Shown here: piece by piece, positions 25,312 through 33,757 of the stretch
Layout: each line of letters begins with the position of its first letter
Numbering within the stretch: position 1 is the first letter of the stretch
Program-made: the position numbers and the translations under genes
NCBI GenBank assembly: GCA_035644935.1
Contig: DASQNO010000125.1
Location: 1-64,000 of the forward strand
Direction: 5' to 3'
Origin: CADCVW01 sp035644935
GTDB lineage: Bacteria; Pseudomonadota; Alphaproteobacteria; Sphingomonadales; Sphingomonadaceae
Length of the DNA: 64,000 nt
Notes under the pieces: model-generated
Databases searched by the model: none
What the model saw: the letters and a program-made list of their open reading frames with translations, nothing else
What the model was told of the DNA's origin: nothing

Positions 25312-26621
25312 GAGGTCAGCCTCGCCAGCGCGCTTTCGATCGAGAGTTCCTCGCGCTCGCCCGTCGCGCGGCGCTTCAGTTCGACGACGCCCGTCTTGAG
25401 GCCGCGCGGGCCGACGATCAGCTGCCAAGGCAGGCCGATGAGGTCCATGGTCCCGAACTTGACGCCGCCGCGCTCGTCACGGTCATCGTAGAGCGTTTCG
25501 ACCCCTGCCCCGTTTAGCTTCGCATAAAGCTCGTCGGACGCCGCCGTGCACGAGGCATCGTCGGCGCGCATGTTGACCAGACCGACGCCGAAGGGCGCCA
25601 CCGCGTCGGGCCAGACGATGCCGGCGGCGTCGTGGCTTGCCTCGATCACCGCGCCGACCAGGCGCGACACGCCGATGCCGTAGCTGCCCATCTGGGGGGT
25701 CACCGGTCTGCCATCGGAGCCTTGGACCGTCAGGCCCATGCTCGCCGAGTATTTGTCGCCGAAGTAGAAGATGTGTCCGACCTCGATACCGCGCGACTGG
25801 CGCAGGTCGGCGCCCGCCGCCGCTTCGCGTTGGTGGTCGCGCTTCTCGTCGGTGGCGGCGTAATCGGCGGTGCGTTCGGACACGAACGCCTGCAGCGCAT
25901 CGCGATCGTCCGCGTCCACGTCGTTGGCGAACCCCTCCTCCCAGCGTCGGTGATAGAAGACCTCGCTCTCGCCCGTAGGCGCGAGCACGATGAATTCGTG
26001 GCTGAGATCGCCGCCGATGGGGCCGGTGTCGGCCTGCATCGGGATCGCCTGCAACCCCATGCGCGCGAACGTGCGCAGGTAGGCGACGAACATGCGGTTG
26101 TAGCTGTGCCGCGCGCCGGCCTCGTCGAGGTCGAAGCTGTAGGCGTCCTTCATCAGGAACTCGCGCCCGCGCATGACGCCAAAGCGCGGGCGGATCTCGT
26201 CGCGGAATTTCCACTGGATGTGATAGAGCGTGCGCGGCAGATCGCGGTAGCTCGCCACGCAGCCGGAGAAGATTTGCGTGATCATCTCCTCGTTGGTCGG
26301 ACCATATAGCATGTCGCGGCCGTGGCGATCCTGGATGCGCAGCATCTCCGGCCCGTAGGCGTCGTAGCGGCCGGACTGCCGCCACAGGTCGGCGGACTGG
26401 AGGGTCGGCATCAACAACTCGACGGCGCCGGCGCGGTCCTGCTCCTGGCGGACGATCCCCTCGATCTTGTTAAGAACGCGAAGGCCCAGAGGAAGCCAGG
26501 CGTAGATGCCCGACGCAGTCTGGCGGATCAGGCCGGCGCGCAGCATCAGCTGATGCGAGATGATCTGCGCGTCGGACGGCGCCTCCTTGGCGACGGGCAG
26601 CAGATATCGTGACAAGCGCAT
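25308..26621 (-). CDS. proS: Proline--tRNA ligase, short alphaproteobacterial form
   Basis: A 437-residue class II prolyl-tRNA synthetase. Motif 2 region LYHIQWKFRDEIRPRFG and motif 1/2 elements such as GPTNEEMITQ are present, as is the C-terminal anticodon-binding domain (about 345-437). It lacks the about 180-residue INS editing domain between motifs 2 and 3, as expected for the short alphaproteobacterial/mitochondrial form, so mischarged Ala-tRNAPro must be cleared elsewhere. The ATG at 26621 begins the family-typical MRLSRYLLP. It is first in the proS-lolC-lolD-lipoprotein-dnaE series. Confidence 0.96.
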   Translation of the reverse strand: MRLSRYLLPVAKEAPSDAQIISHQLMLRAGLIRQTASGIYAWLPLGLRVLNKIEGIVRQEQDRAGAVELLMPTLQSADLWRQSGRYDAYGPEMLRIQDRHGRDMLYGPTNEEMITQIFSGCVASYRDLPRTLYHIQWKFRDEIRPRFGVMRGREFLMKDAYSFDLDEAGARHSYNRMFVAYLRTFARMGLQAIPMQADTGPIGGDLSHEFIVLAPTGESEVFYHRRWEEGFANDVDADDRDALQAFVSERTADYAATDEKRDHQREAAAGADLRQSRGIEVGHIFYFGDKYSASMGLTVQGSDGRPVTPQMGSYGIGVSRLVGAVIEASHDAAGIVWPDAVAPFGVGLVNMRADDASCTAASDELYAKLNGAGVETLYDDRDERGGVKFGTMDLIGLPWQLIVGPRGLKTGVVELKRRATGEREELSIESALARLTS

Positions 26622-26789
26622 GTATTTGGAGCGTCCCAGCGGAGCGCCCGCGTCTAGGCAGACGGGCGCGGCAAGGCAACCGCGGGTCCGAACGGATCGG
26701 TGTGGCGGGAACGCCACAGGGGCGTTGCTTAATCACCGTCCTGTCTGAAATGCCGGTGACAATCCCGGAAGTGCGGCGTAGCCGGAAAA

Positions 26790-26940
26790 CCTGAAACACA
26801 GCCTCTGGCGGTGGTTCGGGGAGCTAGGCCGATCCCGCGTTCTGACTGACGCGTGCGGGTCGGCCGCTCAAAGGGGGCTGACGAGCGATCGTCACGCGGG
26901 CGCCTGGGCCGCTTTCGAGCGGTTCAGGCGTTTGCTTTTT
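26790..26940 (+). ncRNA. Candidate small RNA ending in a strong terminator
   Basis: No protein gene is supported between proS and hsp20 (26622-27063). On the plus strand the region folds as a 12-bp stem with a bulged T (26827-26838 with 26855-26865), a TGACGA-GCGA-TCGTCA hairpin (26879-26894) and then a terminator. A terminator facing away from proS and lying before the hsp20 promoter implies a plus-strand transcript. A further hairpin, TGTGGCG-GGAA-CGCCACA, lies at 26701-26718. The 5' end is a guess: a weak GTGACA at 26756 could be a -35. I could not match it to 6S, SRP, tmRNA or RNase P RNA. Confidence 0.4.
26901..26940 (+). terminator. Rho-independent terminator upstream of hsp20
   Basis: A 13-bp stem with two G-U pairs (26901-26913 with 26918-26930) closes on a TTCG tetraloop and is followed by TTTGCTTTTT. 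This is the most canonical intrinsic terminator in the window. It cannot serve proS (opposite strand) or hsp20 (downstream), so it implies a short upstream transcript. Confidence 0.8.
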
Positions 26941-26968
26941 GGACCCGCAAAAATTCTATCGGAAACCT

Positions 26969-26996
26969 CTTGAAACCGCCTGCGGGCGAACAATCT
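26969..26996 (+). promoter_or_regulatory. Probable RpoH (sigma32) heat-shock promoter
   Basis: CTTGAAA at 26969-26975 is an exact match to the sigma32 -35 consensus. About 11-15 bases later, CGAACAATCT resembles the CCCCATNT -10. It lies about 70 bases before the small heat-shock gene, leaving room for the thermometer leader. Confidence 0.6.
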
Positions 26997-27003
26997 TGCG
27001 CGG

Positions 27004-27063
27004 CGCCGGGCGCTGCCTCGTGTGGAGCGCCCGGCGATCGGTTGCTCACAGGAGGACTAAACA
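27004..27063 (+). promoter_or_regulatory. ROSE-type RNA thermometer in the hsp20 leader
   Basis: Two hairpins precede the start codon. The first has a perfect 11-bp stem (27004-27014 with 27026-27036). The second pairs GGTTGCTC (27040-27047) with GAGGACT (27052-27058) around an ACAG loop. It buries the Shine-Dalgarno GGAGGA and leaves one bulged G (27044) inside the conserved TTGCT. That is the diagnostic architecture of ROSE elements, which block translation of alphaproteobacterial small heat-shock genes until warming melts the last hairpin. Confidence 0.85.
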
Positions 27064-27549
27064 ATGGCTGCCACTGACTTTACCCCGTACCGCCGCGCGA
27101 CCGTCGGCTTCGATCGGCTCTTCGACTTTTTGGAAGCCGGGCAGCGCGCCCACGGACAGGACAATTACCCGCCGTTCGACATCGAGCGCATCGGTGCCGA
27201 CCGGTTCGCGATAACGCTCGCGGTTGCCGGCTTCCGGCCCGATGAGATCGACATCACCAGCCACCAGAACCTTCTCGCCATCTCCGGCCGCAAGGCCGAG
27301 CGCGAAGAGGACAAGGGGCGGCAGTTCGTGCATCTGGGGATCGCCACCCGCTCGTTCGAGCGCAAGTTCGAACTCGCGGACTTCGTGCGGGTCGAGACTG
27401 CGGACCTGAAGGACGGGCTGCTGCGGATCGAACTTGTTCGGGAGGTACCCGAGGCGATGAAGCCGCGTAAGATCAAGCTGAACGGCCAGACCCCACTGGT
27501 CGAAGGTTCGGCAAACGACGACGGCGCTGGCCAGTCGGTCGCCGCTTGA
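27064..27549 (+). CDS. Hsp20 / IbpA-type small heat-shock protein
   Basis: 161 residues. The short N-terminus contains FDRLFDFLEAG. The alpha-crystallin domain (about 33-135) includes YPPFDIERIGADRF, the GLLRIEL segment near its end, and the C-terminal anchoring region with conserved I-x-I-like RKIKL. It would be an ATP-independent chaperone holding unfolding proteins. GGAGGA sits seven bases before the ATG inside a ROSE hairpin, and a sigma32-like promoter lies upstream, so control is both transcriptional and by RNA melting. Confidence 0.95.
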   Translation: MAATDFTPYRRATVGFDRLFDFLEAGQRAHGQDNYPPFDIERIGADRFAITLAVAGFRPDEIDITSHQNLLAISGRKAEREEDKGRQFVHLGIATRSFERKFELADFVRVETADLKDGLLRIELVREVPEAMKPRKIKLNGQTPLVEGSANDDGAGQSVAA

Positions 27550-27632
27550 TCTCGAAATGGCCATCGGCCCGGGTCGCGAGCTTCAGACATTTGCCTGATG
27601 GTCCGCTGCCCTGGCGAATGAGCCAAAAGACG

Positions 27633-27668
27633 AAGGGCCGCCACGCACAAGCGTGACGGCCCTTTCCT
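27633..27668. terminator. Bidirectional terminator between hsp20 and ferritin-like gene
   Basis: A 14-bp stem with one mismatch (27633-27646 with 27651-27664) closes on an ACAA loop. It is followed by TTTCCT on the plus strand and by TTCGTCTTTT on the minus strand. It lies between two convergent genes and suits both. Confidence 0.7.
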
Positions 27669-27700
27669 ATAGGCGTGAAGGGCAAGGCCCCTCGTGAGGC

Positions 27701-28723
27701 CTAGTTGGCTTGGCTGGTGTTGATCGCCCCGTTGACGCCGTTCGGGAAGAAGCCACCGGTCCGCGATGCCGTCGGAGTCAGGTAAACGATGTTGAGAACC
27801 TGACCGCCGTTGCGGCTGAACGCCAGCGCGTTGGCGTCTGTCGGAACGATGTTCGACGCATCGGCCGTGCCGACGATCCCCTGGTCGATGTCCGAGGCAC
27901 CATCAAGCGAGTCGCGGGCGTTGGAGATCGCCACCGTCGCCGAGCGGAGCGACGGCGTATCCAGGCCCTTGCGGAACAGGATCGTGCGGATGAGCCCCGC
28001 GTGATACGCCTCGGCCGCGAGAATGCCCGCCGCGGCTTCCAGGAACACCTTGCTCGTGATCAGCGGCGAGGCGCCCTTGTAAGCCGTGACGCCGACATCC
28101 TCGAACAGGAAGGCGCCGAGAAGGAAGTTCTCGTCGTTGGCATAAGGATCGAACGCCGCACCGGCCCCAACCAGACCCGCCGCCCGGGCGGCGGCGCTAA
28201 ACGCACCATTTGCCGACGAACCGACGTCGATGCTGGGTTCGGCCACCGTTGCGGCGCCGAGTTGGGCACGCAGAAAGCGCACATGGGCGATCTCGTCCTG
28301 GGCGATTTCAAGCGCGTATTGCGCGACAACCGGATCGGTGAAGTTCACCTGGCGGCCGGGGGTCACCGTGCCGGGAGTACCGATGCCCGTACGCAAGCTT
28401 GCGTCTAGGCCGCGACCGAACACCGCAAACGAGTAGAACTCCGCTTCCAGATATTCGAGGTTCAGCGCGAAGTTCAGGATCTCGGGGTCGCCGATCGTCG
28501 CGCTGGCCGGTGGCGGCGGTGGCGGCGTGGTGCCCGTGGGCGGCGGGGGACTTCCACCACCGCCACTGTTGTTGTTGTCACCGTCGCCGCCGCAAGCAGC
28601 CAGGAGCGATACCGAACCGGCTGCAACCGCGGCGGATCCTGCCGTTTTGAAGAATTCGCGCCGGCTTTCGCGACGCTTCGCGCGATACGTAAGCGCATCG
28701 ATCATTGCCATGTCGTAGTTCAT
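27701..28723 (-). CDS. Exported ferritin-like domain protein, lipoprotein form
   Basis: 340 residues. A twin-arginine-like signal (RREFF at 21-25) runs into a lipobox LAAC (Cys44), so it may be a Tat-exported lipoprotein. An Asn/Gly then Pro-rich spacer (about 45-85) leads to a ferritin-like four-helix domain (PF13668-type). Metal-ligand candidates are NLEYLEAEFYSF and EIAQDEIAHVRF (E-x-x-H), with EAYHAGLIR later. It ends with GGFFPNGVNG, shared with its neighbour. The ATG at 28723 has GGAGG eight bases upstream. It is a tandem paralogue of the next gene, 43 bases away, and probably co-transcribed. Iron storage or desiccation-related roles are inference. Confidence 0.85.
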   Translation of the reverse strand: MNYDMAMIDALTYRAKRRESRREFFKTAGSAAVAAGSVSLLAACGGDGDNNNSGGGGSPPPPTGTTPPPPPPASATIGDPEILNFALNLEYLEAEFYSFAVFGRGLDASLRTGIGTPGTVTPGRQVNFTDPVVAQYALEIAQDEIAHVRFLRAQLGAATVAEPSIDVGSSANGAFSAAARAAGLVGAGAAFDPYANDENFLLGAFLFEDVGVTAYKGASPLITSKVFLEAAAGILAAEAYHAGLIRTILFRKGLDTPSLRSATVAISNARDSLDGASDIDQGIVGTADASNIVPTDANALAFSRNGGQVLNIVYLTPTASRTGGFFPNGVNGAINTSQAN

Positions 28724-28766
28724 GTGAGCGGCCTCCAAGCCTGCAAAAGGGTATTTGTCGCGAAGC

Positions 28767-29738
28767 TTAGTTCGCAGCGCTCGTTCTGATGTTGCCGTTG
28801 ACGCCATTGGGGAAGAACCCACCACGCGTCACCGCCATGCGGTTCAAGTAGACGATGTTGAGCACCTGCCCGCCGGTCCGGCTGAAGGTCAGGCCATTCT
28901 GGTCGACCGGCACGATGTTGGACGCAACCGGCGACTGCGCGCCAGACGCGGGAATCGGGCTGATCCCTTGATCGAGATCGGACGAGCCGTCGAGGCTGTC
29001 GCGGGCGTCCGAGATAGCGTCCGCGGACGTGCGCAGGCTGGGCGTCTGAACGCCGCGGCCGTAGAGAACCGTGCGAACCAGCGCGGCGTGGTAAGCCTCC
29101 ACGGCGAGGATGCCCGCCGCGGCTTCCAGAAACACCTTGCTGGTGATCAGCGGTGCGGCGCCCTTGTAGGCGGTCACCCCGACGTCTTCGAAGATGAAGG
29201 CGCCGAGCAGAAAGTTGTTGTCGTTAGCGTACGGATCGAACGATTGTCCCGCGCCAATCAGCCCGGCCGCACGAGCTGCAGACGAAAAGGCGCCGTTCGG
29301 ATCACTGCCGATGTCAATCGCGGGCTGCGAAACCGCCGCCGCGCCGAGCGCGCCGCGAAGGAACTGTACGTGCGCGATTTCATCTTGCGCGATCTCCCGC
29401 GCATATTGCCGAACCACCGTGTCCTGGAACGGGACCTGGCGACCACCGGTCACCGCACCTTGCGTGCCGGTGCCGGTCAGCAGATTGTTGTTCAGCCCGG
29501 TGCCGAACGACGCGAACGAGTAAAACTGCGCTTCCAGATATTCGAGGTTAAGTGCGAAATTCAGGATGTCGGCGTCGGTCGGCGCTGCCGTCTGCGCGAA
29601 CGCCGATGTCGTCGCCGCCACGGTGGCCGTGCCCGCCATCAGCGCCTTGCCGCCCATCATGCGAAAAAGGTCGCGGCGATCTTCCCGGCGCCGAGCACGG
29701 GAATCGAGAACGTCGATCGTCAAAGTGTCTTCGGTCAT
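28767..29738 (-). CDS. Exported ferritin-like domain protein, soluble form
   Basis: 323 residues, clearly homologous along its whole mature length to the downstream paralogue (NLEYLEAQFYSFASFG, EIAQDEIAHVQF, GAFIFEDVGVTAYKGA, GGFFPNGVNG). It has a twin-arginine-like motif RRDLF (21-25) and a hydrophobic stretch ending SAFAQ, so a cleavable signal without a lipid anchor. The linker of its partner is missing. I chose the ATG at 29738 because GGAGAG lies seven bases upstream; an ATG at 29753 is an alternative. It is first in the two-gene unit, divergent from a Crp/Fnr regulator. Confidence 0.85.
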   Translation of the reverse strand: MTEDTLTIDVLDSRARRREDRRDLFRMMGGKALMAGTATVAATTSAFAQTAAPTDADILNFALNLEYLEAQFYSFASFGTGLNNNLLTGTGTQGAVTGGRQVPFQDTVVRQYAREIAQDEIAHVQFLRGALGAAAVSQPAIDIGSDPNGAFSSAARAAGLIGAGQSFDPYANDNNFLLGAFIFEDVGVTAYKGAAPLITSKVFLEAAAGILAVEAYHAALVRTVLYGRGVQTPSLRTSADAISDARDSLDGSSDLDQGISPIPASGAQSPVASNIVPVDQNGLTFSRTGGQVLNIVYLNRMAVTRGGFFPNGVNGNIRTSAAN

Positions 29739-29768
29739 CTGAGCGCTCTCCATAGCCTTCAACGGTGG

Positions 29769-29793
29769 TACGAGCCGCACAGCGCTTTGTTCC
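29769..29793 (-). promoter_or_regulatory. EcfG-like (general stress) promoter candidate
   Basis: On the minus strand GGAAC (29793-29789) is followed after 16 bases by CGTA (29772-29769). EcfG consensus in alphaproteobacteria is GGAAC-N16-CGTT, so one -10 base differs. It sits about 30 bases before the ferritin-like start codon, a sensible distance. Assignment is tentative. Confidence 0.4.
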
Positions 29794-29921
29794 TGGCTCG
29801 TCCGTCTTAATCTAGTTTAAGTACGCAGACGTACGGCGGGCAGCCACCGCTTGACTTTTTCCTAGAACCCGTTGGGTTTCATGGATTGCATCCGGAAGCG
29901 CCTGCGATACGTACGAAGTTT

Positions 29922-30641
29922 ATGCAGCCCTTTCAGCAAGATAGTTCGCGAAGCACTCTGTTGCGCGCGATCACCTGCGAGGCGTTTGCGTGCTTCGCCA
30001 AAAGCCTACGAAAAGTGGAGCTTCAGCAGGGGACAACGCTCGCTGTAGCCGGAACGACGACGAGCGTCGTGTATTTCCCGGAAACGGCAATCGCCTCCAC
30101 GGTGGCGATCCACGCCGACGGCAGCTTCGTGGATGTCGGGCTGGCCGGCCACGAAGGCCTGGTGGGGTGGCCCATTCTTCTAAGCGAGGAGCATTCCCCG
30201 TTCGACGTAGTTGTGCATACCAGCGGTAGCGTGCTTCAGATGGACGCCGGCGAATTTATCGAGGCGTGCCGTTCGCACCCAGACGCTGCCGCGACGTTCC
30301 TGCGCTACGTCACCGCCTTTACGGTCCAGATCGGCCGCACCGCTGTTTCGAACCTGCGCGATCCCGTCGAGCGCCGTCTGTCCCGGTGGCTGTTGATGTT
30401 TCACGACCGTTTGGAAGGCGACGAGATCGACCTGACGCACAAGACCATCGCGAGCATGTTGGGTATTCGGCGCGCAAGCGTTACCGACGGTCTGCACAGG
30501 TTGGAAGGACACAACGTTATTCGCAACCGGCGCGGCCGGATCGTGATCCGCGACCGCGCGCAGCTTCGCCACATGGCCGGCGACGGCTACGGCCAGGCCG
30601 AAGCCCATTACAGCCGAAGCATCGCGCCCTTCGGCAAATAG
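29922..30641 (+). CDS. Crp/Fnr-family transcriptional regulator
   Basis: 239 residues: an N-terminal cyclic-nucleotide-binding-like beta barrel (about 20-130, with VDVGLAGHEGLVGWP), a dimer helix and a C-terminal winged helix-turn-helix (TIASMLGIRRASVTDGLHRL, about 180-200). No Fe-S cysteine set like that of Fnr is seen, and the cAMP-contact R-S pair of Crp is not obvious, so the effector is unknown. The ATG at 29922 lacks a strong Shine-Dalgarno; TTG at 29886 would add 12 residues. It is divergent from the ferritin-like pair, which makes that pair a plausible target. Confidence 0.85.
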   Translation: MQPFQQDSSRSTLLRAITCEAFACFAKSLRKVELQQGTTLAVAGTTTSVVYFPETAIASTVAIHADGSFVDVGLAGHEGLVGWPILLSEEHSPFDVVVHTSGSVLQMDAGEFIEACRSHPDAAATFLRYVTAFTVQIGRTAVSNLRDPVERRLSRWLLMFHDRLEGDEIDLTHKTIASMLGIRRASVTDGLHRLEGHNVIRNRRGRIVIRDRAQLRHMAGDGYGQAEAHYSRSIAPFGK

Positions 30642-30647
30642 ACGCGA

Positions 30648-32276
30648 TCAGACCAGCCGGCTCTGCGTCACGGCGGCGCCGATAAAGCTTGCGAACAAGG
30701 GATGCGGGGCGAAGGGGCGGCTCTTCAGTTCCGGATGGAACTGCACGCCGACGAACCAGGGATGCTCCGGCCGTTCGACGATTTCGGGGAGCATGCCGTC
30801 GGGGCTGAGGCCCGTGAACAGCAGGCCGTCGCCTTCCAGCGCTTCGCGGTACCCGACATTGACCTCGTAGCGATGCCGGTGGCGTTCGCTGATCTCCGTG
30901 TCGCCGTAAACGACCGCAACCAGGCTGTTGCCGCTCAACCGCGCCGGGTAGGCGCCCAGCCGCATCGTGCCGCCGAGATCTCCCGCCGCCTGCCGACGTT
31001 CCAGCCCGGCGGGGCTCATCCATTCGGTGATCAAGCCGACCACCGGTTCGGCGGTGTCGCCAAATTCGGTGGATGACGCGTTCTCGAGCCCCGATGCCCG
31101 CGCGCTTTCGACGCAGGCCATCTGCATTCCAAGGCAGATCCCGAAGAACGGCACACGGCGATGGCGGGCAAAGGTCACGGCGGCGATCTTGCCTTCGGTA
31201 CCGCGCGTGCCGAAGCCGCCGGGCACCAGAATCCCGTCGAGCGGCTCCAGCGCGGCAGCGACCCTGGCTTCGTCCTCGAAAATCTCTGCGTCCAGCCAGT
31301 TGATGCGGACCTTCACACGATTGGCGATGCCGCCGTGAACAAGGGCTTCGGTCAGCGACTTGTAGGCGTCGGGCAGACCGACATATTTGCCGACGACGCC
31401 GATCGTGACCTCCCCTTCCGGGTTGTCCAACCGGTCGACGATGTCTTCCCACGCGGCCAGGTCCGGCCTCGGCGCGTCCGTGATGCCGAAAGCGCGCAGC
31501 ACCTCCTCGTCGAGCCCTTCGCGGTGATATTGCAGCGGCACCGCGTAGATCGAACGCGCGTCGAGCGCAGGAATAACCGCCTCCGTCCGCACGTTACAGA
31601 ACTGCGCGATCTTGGCGCGGTCGGCGGCGGACAAGGGACGCTCGCAGCGGCAGAGCAGGACTTCGGGCTGGATGCCAAGCGAGGTGAGTTCGCGGACGCT
31701 GTGCTGCGTCGGCTTGGTCTTCATCTCGCCGGCGGCGGCGATATAGGGCACCAGCGCAGCGTGGATGGCCAGCGTCGCGCCCCGCGGCAGATCGTTGCGC
31801 AGCTGACGGATCGCTTCGATGTAGGGCAGGCTTTCGATGTCGCCGACGGTGCCGCCGACTTCGCAGATGACGAAGTCGAGCCCTTCCGTTTCGGCAAGCG
31901 CGAACGCCTTGATGGCGTTGGTAACGTGCGGAATGACCTGCACCGTGGCGCCCAGGTAGTCACCACGGCGTTCGCGGGCGATGATGCCCTGGTAGATGGC
32001 GCCGGTGGTGACGTTGTCCGACCGCTTGGCCGCGACGCCCGTGAAGCGTTCGTAGTGGCCGAGATCGAGATCCGTCTCCGCGCCGTCGTCCGTGACGTAG
32101 ACCTCGCCATGCTGGTAGGGCGACATCGTGCCGGGATCGACGTTCAGATACGGGTCGAACTTGCGGATGCGGACGGCGTAGCCGCGGGCTTGCAGGAGAG
32201 CGGCGAGGCTGGCGGCCATCAGGCCCTTGCCCAAGGAAGAGACCACGCCGCCGGTGATGAAAATGAACCGGGTCAT
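30648..32276 (-). CDS. pyrG: CTP synthase
   Basis: 542 residues, the standard length. The N-terminal amidoligase domain begins FIFITGGVVSSLGKG (P-loop) and contains the DPGTMSP segment. The C-terminal class I glutamine amidotransferase has the nucleophile Cys in GICLGMQMA (about residue 380) and the His/Glu pair in QFHPE. It makes CTP from UTP, ATP and glutamine. It lies upstream of nothing coupled: secG is 109 bases away on the same strand, a neighbourhood usual in sphingomonads. Its 3' end nearly abuts the convergent Crp/Fnr gene. Confidence 0.97.
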   Translation of the reverse strand: MTRFIFITGGVVSSLGKGLMAASLAALLQARGYAVRIRKFDPYLNVDPGTMSPYQHGEVYVTDDGAETDLDLGHYERFTGVAAKRSDNVTTGAIYQGIIARERRGDYLGATVQVIPHVTNAIKAFALAETEGLDFVICEVGGTVGDIESLPYIEAIRQLRNDLPRGATLAIHAALVPYIAAAGEMKTKPTQHSVRELTSLGIQPEVLLCRCERPLSAADRAKIAQFCNVRTEAVIPALDARSIYAVPLQYHREGLDEEVLRAFGITDAPRPDLAAWEDIVDRLDNPEGEVTIGVVGKYVGLPDAYKSLTEALVHGGIANRVKVRINWLDAEIFEDEARVAAALEPLDGILVPGGFGTRGTEGKIAAVTFARHRRVPFFGICLGMQMACVESARASGLENASSTEFGDTAEPVVGLITEWMSPAGLERRQAAGDLGGTMRLGAYPARLSGNSLVAVVYGDTEISERHRHRYEVNVGYREALEGDGLLFTGLSPDGMLPEIVERPEHPWFVGVQFHPELKSRPFAPHPLFASFIGAAVTQSRLV

Positions 32277-32385
32277 GGGAGGAGCGGCTTAGCGGGCGGT
32301 CGGCGCGGGGGGAAGGCGGCGAATCGCCATCGTCGACAGTCAGCGTCGAGCGCGCAGCTGGCTCCGGCCGCCGCGCGCGACGAGA

Positions 32386-32799
32386 TCACTGCGCCAGCGG
32401 AACGGTGCTGTTTCCGACAGGTGCCGCCACGTTGCCCACCGGAGCGGCCTGGTTCGCGATTTCAGCCAGTGGATCGGCGGGACGGGCGCCCTGCGTCGAG
32501 GGATCATACGGCGTGGTGCTGGGCGCGGTGGTCGCGGGATCGCGGGCCAGGCGCGTGTCGATGCTGGCGGGCGCACGGCTGACGGTGGCGAGCGCTGCCA
32601 GGGCGATCGACAGGACGACGAACGTGCCGCCCAGGATCGCCGTCGCGCGCGTCAAGAAGTCGGCGGCTCCGCGCGCGGTCATCAGGCCCGACGACGATCC
32701 GCCGACACCCAGGCCCCCGCCCTCGGAGCGCTGCATCAGGATCACGGTGACGAGACCGAGGGCGACGAGAATTTGGATGACGAGCAGGACGGTAAACAT
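32386..32799 (-). CDS. secG: Preprotein translocase subunit SecG
   Basis: 137 residues with two membrane helices (about 3-22 and 54-75) flanking the characteristic SEGGGLGVGGSSSGLMTARG loop of SecG, where the GGxG and LTR-like (FLTRAT) elements are conserved. It is an accessory subunit of the SecYEG export channel. The C-terminal 60 residues are a Pro/Ala/Thr-rich tail, longer than the E. coli protein and common in alphaproteobacteria. Confidence 0.93.
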   Translation of the reverse strand: MFTVLLVIQILVALGLVTVILMQRSEGGGLGVGGSSSGLMTARGAADFLTRATAILGGTFVVLSIALAALATVSRAPASIDTRLARDPATTAPSTTPYDPSTQGARPADPLAEIANQAAPVGNVAAPVGNSTVPLAQ

Positions 32800-32869
32800 C
32801 GGAGGCTTTCGAAAAGGATTGCGACCGGACCTAGACGCGCGGGCGCTTCACTTCAACCGCGGCTCCGCT

Positions 32870-33601
32870 TCAGCCCGCTGCCGCTTGGATGATCGGAACG
32901 AAGGAGGACGCCTTGAGGCTCGCGCCCCCGACAAGCGCGCCGTCAACATCGGCGATGCCGAAGATCTTGGCCGCGTTGTCCGCCTTGACTGAGCCGCCGT
33001 ACAGGATGCGAACGCCCTGCCCCGCCGAGCCGTATCGGGCGACGAGGCGTTCGCGAATGGCGGCGTGCATCTGGGCGATGTCGGTCGTGCTGGCGGTCTT
33101 GCCCGTACCGATAGCCCAGATCGGCTCGTAGGCGACCACCAGCCGATCGCCGGGATCGGCAGGAAGCGATCCGTTCAACTGCGCGGCGACAGTGGCGACC
33201 GCGTCGCCCGCGTCCCGGTCGGCCTCGCTTTCGCCGACGCAGACGATCGCGGTCATGCCCGCGCCCAGCGCCGCCTGCGCCTTGGAGCGCACCACGGCGT
33301 CGGACTCATACTGCTGGTCGCGGCGTTCGGAGTGACCGACGATCACCAAGCTGGCCCCGGCTTCGATCAGCATTGAGGTGGAGAGCGAACCGGTGTGCGC
33401 GCCGCTCGGTTCGGAATGGACGTCCTGCGCGCCGATCATCAGCCCGGGCAAGCGGGCCTTGGCGGCTGCGATGTACGTGAAGGGCGGGCAAACGGCGACA
33501 TCGACCCCCGACAGCCCGGCGGCCGCATCGGCGATGGCGTCGAGTTCGCCCATCGCCGCGTTCATCTTCCAGTTCCCCGCGATCAGCTTGCGCCTGTTCA
33601 T
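32870..33601 (-). CDS. tpiA: Triose-phosphate isomerase
   Basis: 243 residues from the ATG at 33601; a second ATG at 33619 with GGAGG just upstream would give 249. The TIM-barrel catalytic residues are all visible: Asn10 and Lys12 (AGNWKMN), His90 (VGHSERR) and Glu159 in AYEPIWAIGTGK, which includes the flexible loop 6. It interconverts dihydroxyacetone phosphate and glyceraldehyde 3-phosphate. It is divergent from ppiD, with the shared 156-base gap holding both promoters. Confidence 0.96.
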   Translation of the reverse strand: MNRRKLIAGNWKMNAAMGELDAIADAAAGLSGVDVAVCPPFTYIAAAKARLPGLMIGAQDVHSEPSGAHTGSLSTSMLIEAGASLVIVGHSERRDQQYESDAVVRSKAQAALGAGMTAIVCVGESEADRDAGDAVATVAAQLNGSLPADPGDRLVVAYEPIWAIGTGKTASTTDIAQMHAAIRERLVARYGSAGQGVRILYGGSVKADNAAKIFGIADVDGALVGGASLKASSFVPIIQAAAG

Positions 33602-33757
33602 CCCCGCCCCCGTCGTCATGCCTGCCTCCGTCAACGCCGATCGCCCCCGCGCCGGGTCGGTCCCGCCTAGCAACGGTTCCCGCCCGCGCCAAGCTTGCCG
33701 CTCCCCGGCGGTCTCACTAAGACCCGCAGCTTCCCAGACTGGATCTTAAAACCCCCC

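Noticed and set aside
26622..26963. 6S RNA, SRP RNA, tmRNA, RNase P RNA or tRNA
   Set aside because: I looked for the SRP apical loop, a tmRNA tag frame (ANDN), RNase P conserved blocks and tRNA arms and found none. Only a generic sRNA candidate remains.
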